From Nematopogon swammerdamellus (Eukaryota; Arthropoda; Insecta; Lepidoptera; Adelidae), in contig OX336344.1 of the NCBI GenBank assembly GCA_946902875.1, positions 21,225,791 through 21,289,790 of the forward strand: a stretch of DNA of 64,000 nucleotides, in the 5' to 3' direction. Made by a program: the position numbers and the translations under genes. The notes below the pieces were generated by a model that did not search any database, was not told where the DNA came from, and saw only the letters and a program-made list of their open reading frames with translations. Within the stretch, counting starts at the first letter, position 1; each line of letters begins with the position of its first letter. Below are positions 59,966 to 64,000 of this stretch, one piece after another.

Positions 59966-60735
59966 CGGTAATACCGCCGGCGGCCGGAGACAAGCCTCCA
60001 AGCACGCCGGCGGGTGCAGGCCGTGGCTACGGAGCTCTCCGGGACGACTTGAGGCAAGCTACGAGCGATAGGTGGTGGTACTAGACACGTAGGCCACCAC
60101 CACCCCCATCTCGGAGAGCTCCGTATCCGCCGGACTGCACGGCGACGTCGTTCGCGCGCGCGTCGCCTCATGGGTGCACTACACCACCGGTAGCGGGGGC
60201 ACTAGACGGGACGCGAGGTCCCGATGGCCCCAAGCTGGCCGGTGGTGGACGCCGCCCTCACCGTAGTTCTTGTGGCTCGGTCGACGTCAACACTCCATCT
60301 TAGTCGTCGATGAAATGCACCGACGGCGTGGAGCTGGGTGGTAGGGTGTGCGTGTAGTGGTGCGAGAAGAATGGCGGCTCTCGTATTGGACGACCCGGGC
60401 GCGGGGAGGCCGGGCGACGCGGTGGGCGGAGGCAGTGCTGCTGCGGGCGAGCGGTGGCGGCGGCGGCGTCGAAGTCGAGCGCGGCGGCGGCCGGCCTTCG
60501 CCGCAGAGCCTGCTCTCCATCACGCGCGTCGCGTCCCGGGTGGTCTGCAGCCGCTTCTGTCGCCAGGCATGTCGAGCTGGTGGAGTACCGGTGACACCGA
60601 GCGGCGGCGGTGGTGATGCCGGCACGGTGCCTCCAACCGTGCGGGTCGCTGCGCCGCTGGAGAAGAGTCCGCGCGTGGCGGAAGCTCGGTTTGTTCGTCC
60701 CAGGCAAAAACTTTTAAAAGAAATTTTCTAGAGAA
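59966..60735. other. GC-rich island with overlapping open frames, identity unknown
   Basis: About 770 bp at much higher GC than its flanks. Long frames run on both strands. One plus frame (60348-60731) ends VRVAAPLEKSPRVAEARFVR, then PRQKLLKEIF and a stop. The island stops about 40 bp before an RTE LINE fragment. I do not recognise a domain. It may be a 5' region of another retroelement or a CpG-rich host fragment. Two GAGCTCTCCG/CGGAGAGCTC motifs (60031-60040, 60113-60122) form an inverted pair. Confidence 0.4.
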
Positions 60736-60775
60736 AAATTTTCCGACATGTCGGTTTGACAGCTCTTCTTCTTCT

Positions 60776-61405
60776 CTATTATTTTGAGGCGACCCTCGAA
60801 GTTGTGCAGAACTATGTCTATCTTGGACAAACCATCCAACTAGGGAAGCACAACTTCGACAAGGAGGCCAACAGAAGGATTCAGCTAGGCTGGGCGGCAT
60901 TTGGGAAACTCCGCCACATCTTTTCATCCTCCATCCCACAGTCATTGAAGACGAAGGTCTTCAATCAGTGCGTTCTGCCGGTAATGTCGTACGGAGCGGA
61001 AACGTGGACCCTGACGATGGGCCTGGTCCACAAATTTAAAGTCGCTCAGCGAGCTATGGAAAGAGCAATGCTCGGCATTTCTTTGACCGATAAAATCCGT
61101 AACGACGTGATACGTCAAAGAACTAAGGTAGTCGACATTGCTAAGAAAATAAGCAAGCTGAAGTGGCAGTGGGCTGGGCACATCTGTCGCAGATCCGGCA
61201 ACCGATGGGGTAGACGGGTGCTCGAATGAAGGCCACGTACAAGCAAACGTAGCGTGGGACGCCCCCCGGCTAGGTGGACAGATTACCTAAACAAGGTAGC
61301 CGGGAGTGGATGGATGAGAAGAGCGGAAGACCGCGTGTGGTGGCGTGCCTTGGGAGAGGCCTATGTCCAGCAGTGGACCGATACAGGCTGATGATGATGA
61401 TGATG
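60776..61405 (+). pseudogene. RTE-type LINE ORF2 C-terminal half, longest copy
   Basis: Open frame from about 60786: EATLEVVQNYVYLGQTIQLG, KHNFDKEANRRIQLGWAAFG, KLRHIFSSSIPQSLKTKVFN and QCVLPVMSYGAETWTLTMGL, then RAMERAMLGISLTDKIRNDV and KWQWAGHICRR. Tryptophan codon TGG is TGA at about 61227, giving a premature stop (WGRRVLE*). Beyond it the frame continues: VGRPPARWTDYLNKVAGSGW and MRRAEDRVWWRALGEAYVQQ, then WTDTG, stop and a (GAT)n tail. Typical RTE-clade 3' end. The nuclease and the catalytic RT core are missing. Confidence 0.9.
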
Positions 61406-61984
61406 ATGAGTAAGTCTAGACAATTTCATGTATGAAGATAAAGTTTTTAATTTAAATTAATTTAATTTGTATCTATTTTAAACTTTTTATACTTACTGTT
61501 TACTATTATATTGTATTTGAATTTGTTGTGTGTGCAATGAGACTAGTGCCTGAATAAACGACTTGATTAGATGTATTTGATATTATTATAATCCTCTTTT
61601 AAATTTTTTTAAGATTAATACTGGTAGGTATCTACTGAAGACTAACAAATAATTTTGCTTTGCAGTCTTCCTTGACTACCAATTTTAAACCCATGCCTAC
61701 CTAAATAAAATTAAATAAAGTTATCACAACTTGTTCAAATGCTTAAGGAAACATTCACACGGAAAGTTATTTTAAGTTAAAATTACCTGCAGCATACACC
61801 AGAAGGAGACGTTAACAAAAATTTAAGAGCGCACTCCACGAGGCAATATCGTTTCGTTTTCATTTACAGAGCACTCCCGCTTATTGTCCTTAGCGAGGGC
61901 CGGCTCACACTGGCGATATTTTTTTTTAATTTAATAAAGTAGATGATTTTGAAAGTTTTTGAAATTCGTTATCAACCGTAATAA
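61406..61984. other. Unassigned stretch
   Basis: AT-rich. No gene or family seen. Confidence 0.35.
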
Positions 61985-62420
61985 AAAAAAAAGTCCAAGT
62001 GCGAGTCGAACTCGCGCACCGAGGGTTCCGTATCGCCATGTCATGGTCAGCGCCACTCACGACATCTATGGCGTGTTTTGAAATGCTTCATATTAGTTAA
62101 AATTCATGAGTAGTTAAAATGCTTCATAGTCTTTTCGGTAGGGTTCCGTATCCGGTACGGAACCCTATTACTAAGCCTACGCCGTCTGTCTGTCTGTCTG
62201 TCCATCTGTCCGAGGGCTGTATCTCTTGAACCGTAATAAGAAAAAGTAAAAAATTCACCGGGTCCCCATACAAGAAACTAAAAAGTGTATACGCGCCATC
62301 TACCGAAAAGAGTATAAAGCATTTTAATTAATACATAGATGGCGTGAGTGGCACTGACCATGACATGGTGATACGGAACCCTCGGTGCGCCAGTTCGACT
62401 CGCATTTGGCCGGTTTTCTC
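61985..62420. mobile_element. Family E repeat with long inverted ends
   Basis: 61988-62125 (AAGTGCGAGTCGAACTCGCG, GTCATGGTCAGCGCCACTCA) is the inverse of 62285-62418 (GAGTGGCACTGACCATGACA, CCAGTTCGACTCGCATTTGG). The centre is the usual family E segment (GCCGTCTGTCTGTCTGTCTG, GGGCTGTATCTCTTGAACCG). Confidence 0.82.
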
Positions 62421-63194
62421 ATCATCAATAATCACACTTTTAAAATTTTATTTGTAAACAAAGTCAGCTGTTTTCAAAATTCAAACCCCAGATTTGGCAA
62501 CGCGCGCCGCTGCCGCCTCCGTTAACTGCAACGATTCCCCGCCCGTGTGCTACAGAGCTTAGCCCAAATCTACGAAATTAATTCTTCTGTTGTGCTCCGA
62601 TATTAAGCCGTGCTAATTGTAGGCAGTTATGGGGCTTTAAGTGCTGCAAAGTGCGCGATTATTCTCTAATGAGCGAATATATCGCCGTGATGTAATTTTG
62701 TATGGATTTGAAGCTATTCCGGATGCTAATGATAAGTGCAGGATTATTAGGTTATGTTCCGTACTAGAAGTAGTATAAATAGGCCTTTATAGTGTACTTA
62801 CTCTCTATCTGTCTGTTTGTCCATCGTTTCGTCACAAGGGCTAATTTAGAAATTGTTTTGTACATTGTGTTACATTAATAGGTGGCTGTATCTACGACTT
62901 TTTAATTTTAGAATGTTTTTTCATATAAAAAAGTCGAAAGAATTCGAAATGTTGAAACATACTGGTTCAAAATTTTTCAATTTCACATCTAGAAAAATTT
63001 CTCAGGAAATAAAAAAAAACTAACCTAAATTGTAACACCGCGCATGCCTAACTAATGTGTGTGTTGTCTTTAAAGACGATTAAATTAAAATCTGAAATTT
63101 TACATAACCAACCGTTGTCCAGCAGTAAACAGACAATAAACAGCAAAAGTTATTTAAAAGTAGGCAGTTTAAAAAAAAAAATTTTTTTTTAAAG
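62421..63194. other. Unassigned stretch
   Basis: No gene, exon or known repeat recognised. Confidence 0.35.
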
Positions 63195-63362
63195 CGCGAC
63201 ATGTGACGCCCAGCCCATTAGGTGTTAACGACGCTCATGGACATTCGGTCGTATGCGGATGTTGCAAATGCCATGCCAGCCTAACGGGTGCCTATTCGCG
63301 ACCCCCTTGAAGACCCGAGACTGTACTTGGGGGAAAATATACGGTCAGGGAGAGCGCTAACT
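63195..63362 (-). mobile_element. LINE 3' end (family M), inverse
   Basis: Inverse of the 45405 copy: GCGACATGTGACGCCCAGCC, GACATTCGGTCGTATGCGGA and GAGACTGTACTTGGGGGAAA. It resembles the fragment at the left edge of the window (62-250). Confidence 0.75.
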
Positions 63363-63494
63363 TTAGCTTTAACATTAAAGTATTAAATTTCGAGCATTCA
63401 AATGACTTATTATCAGTAACCACCGCTTCCCGACACCTCCGTCTGTTAGGCGACGACGCGACGGCCATCTGCTGGTTATAAATGAACCAATTAA

Positions 63495-63878
63495 TTGAAA
63501 TTAATCTGTGTTCAGTTTAAAGAAGAAAATCGTCTGGGCAACGTGGCCGGGTGCCGATCAGCTATCAATCTCGTCGGACCACAGCACCCTAGCCCCCCTC
63601 CTCCCCCCTGCCGGCAAATCCAATTAATGGACAAATTAAAATTAATTAGGCGTCGGTCCACGCTCGGTCGCCTACAACTTGCCTTCGGTGCCAAAATCCG
63701 ACTTAGTTCGTCTCGACGCTCGCATTTTCGAAGCAATTTCAACCTTAAATCCAAATCGTTAAGGAATATTTCAAAACTTGACGCTGAACGTGCGGTCTGT
63801 AATCACGACTTGTTAGTTCTTGTCTTCCAGCCTTATCTTCGATCGAATTTCAACCTTAAATTCAAAGCGTTAGAGTAA
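63495..63878 (+). other. Open frame over a diverged 112 bp tandem repeat
   Basis: A 127-codon frame with no known domain. Its end contains the duplicated FRSNFNLKSKSLR / LRSNFNLKFKALE block. At the DNA level CAATTTCAACCTTAAAT recurs at about 63735 and 63845, and a weaker GAATATGAACCTTAAAG near 63958. The repeat is the likely reason for the frame. Not called as a gene. Confidence 0.4.
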
Positions 63879-64000
63879 GTTTTAACGCTTGGATCTGTAA
63901 ACCTGTCGTCCGTAAAATACGACTTATTAGTTATCCTCTCCAACTTTATATTTGATGGAATATGAACCTTAAAGCAGAGCCATAAAAGTCAAATTAAATA

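Noticed and set aside
1..64000. Bacterial or viral operon structure
   Set aside because: No ribosome-binding-site-led gene series, long intergenic repeats, spliceable exons and insect-type SINE/LINE families throughout.

Overview
This is eukaryotic genomic DNA. It is most consistent with a lepidopteran insect (moth or butterfly), although that is an inference from repeat content. There is no operon-like gene packing. The sequence is AT-rich with a few GC-rich islands, and most of it is dispersed transposable-element debris. The repeats include tRNA-headed SINEs, retroposons with (ATGT)n tails, RTE-type LINE ends finishing in TGA repeats, Jockey/CR1-type LINE ends, Penelope-like fragments, TTAA-flanked and TIR DNA elements, fold-backs, minisatellites and microsatellites. 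Nearly all short ORFs are shadows of these repeats.

The best host-gene signal is on the minus strand. Three short exons have good splice sites: 43777-43905, 15837-15954 and 5951-6096. The last two join in phase. The 15.8 kb exon carries an unmistakable alpha-2-macroglobulin/thioester-protein (A2M/TEP) macroglobulin-domain motif (FPVIADMAPTSSLLVYYV), and the 6 kb exon continues it. The window is therefore probably mostly the intronic sequence of a repeat-bloated A2M/TEP-family gene read right to left. The 43.8 kb exon is real-looking but not placed in that protein. A possible further exon with a GAG/GTAAGT donor lies at 56.4-56.7 kb.

Layout. 0-6 kb: LINE and SINE fragments, then the 6 kb exon. 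6-15 kb: RTE and Jockey/CR1-like ends, simple-repeat blocks, a tRNA-Ser/Leu-like SINE and a Penelope-like fragment with a hammerhead-ribozyme-like motif. 15.8 kb: the A2M exon. 16-25 kb: a 286 bp pure purine tract inside a possible 1.6 kb TIR element, fold-back elements, and a TTAA-flanked 1.06 kb element inserted into a 74 bp minisatellite. 25.7-26.9 kb: a hairpin and a 57 bp minisatellite. 28-37 kb: SINE/retroposon chimeras, a TIR MITE, and one retroposon with a clean 12 bp target-site duplication. 37-43 kb: a 399 bp-spaced duplication with conserved hairpins, a roughly 2 kb 100-bp satellite that switches orientation and carries a 593 bp higher-order repeat, and a degenerate roughly 138 bp array. 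43-50 kb: an exon, LINE fragments including a Jockey RT with its YADD box, and a second Penelope-like fragment with a GIY-YIG domain and a hammerhead-like motif. 50-64 kb: more SINE/LINE copies, a GTGA simple-repeat field, a GC-rich island at 60 kb and a long RTE pseudogene.

Families are labelled A-M here for cross-reference only. Coordinates of repeat ends are approximate unless a target-site duplication or junction is stated.
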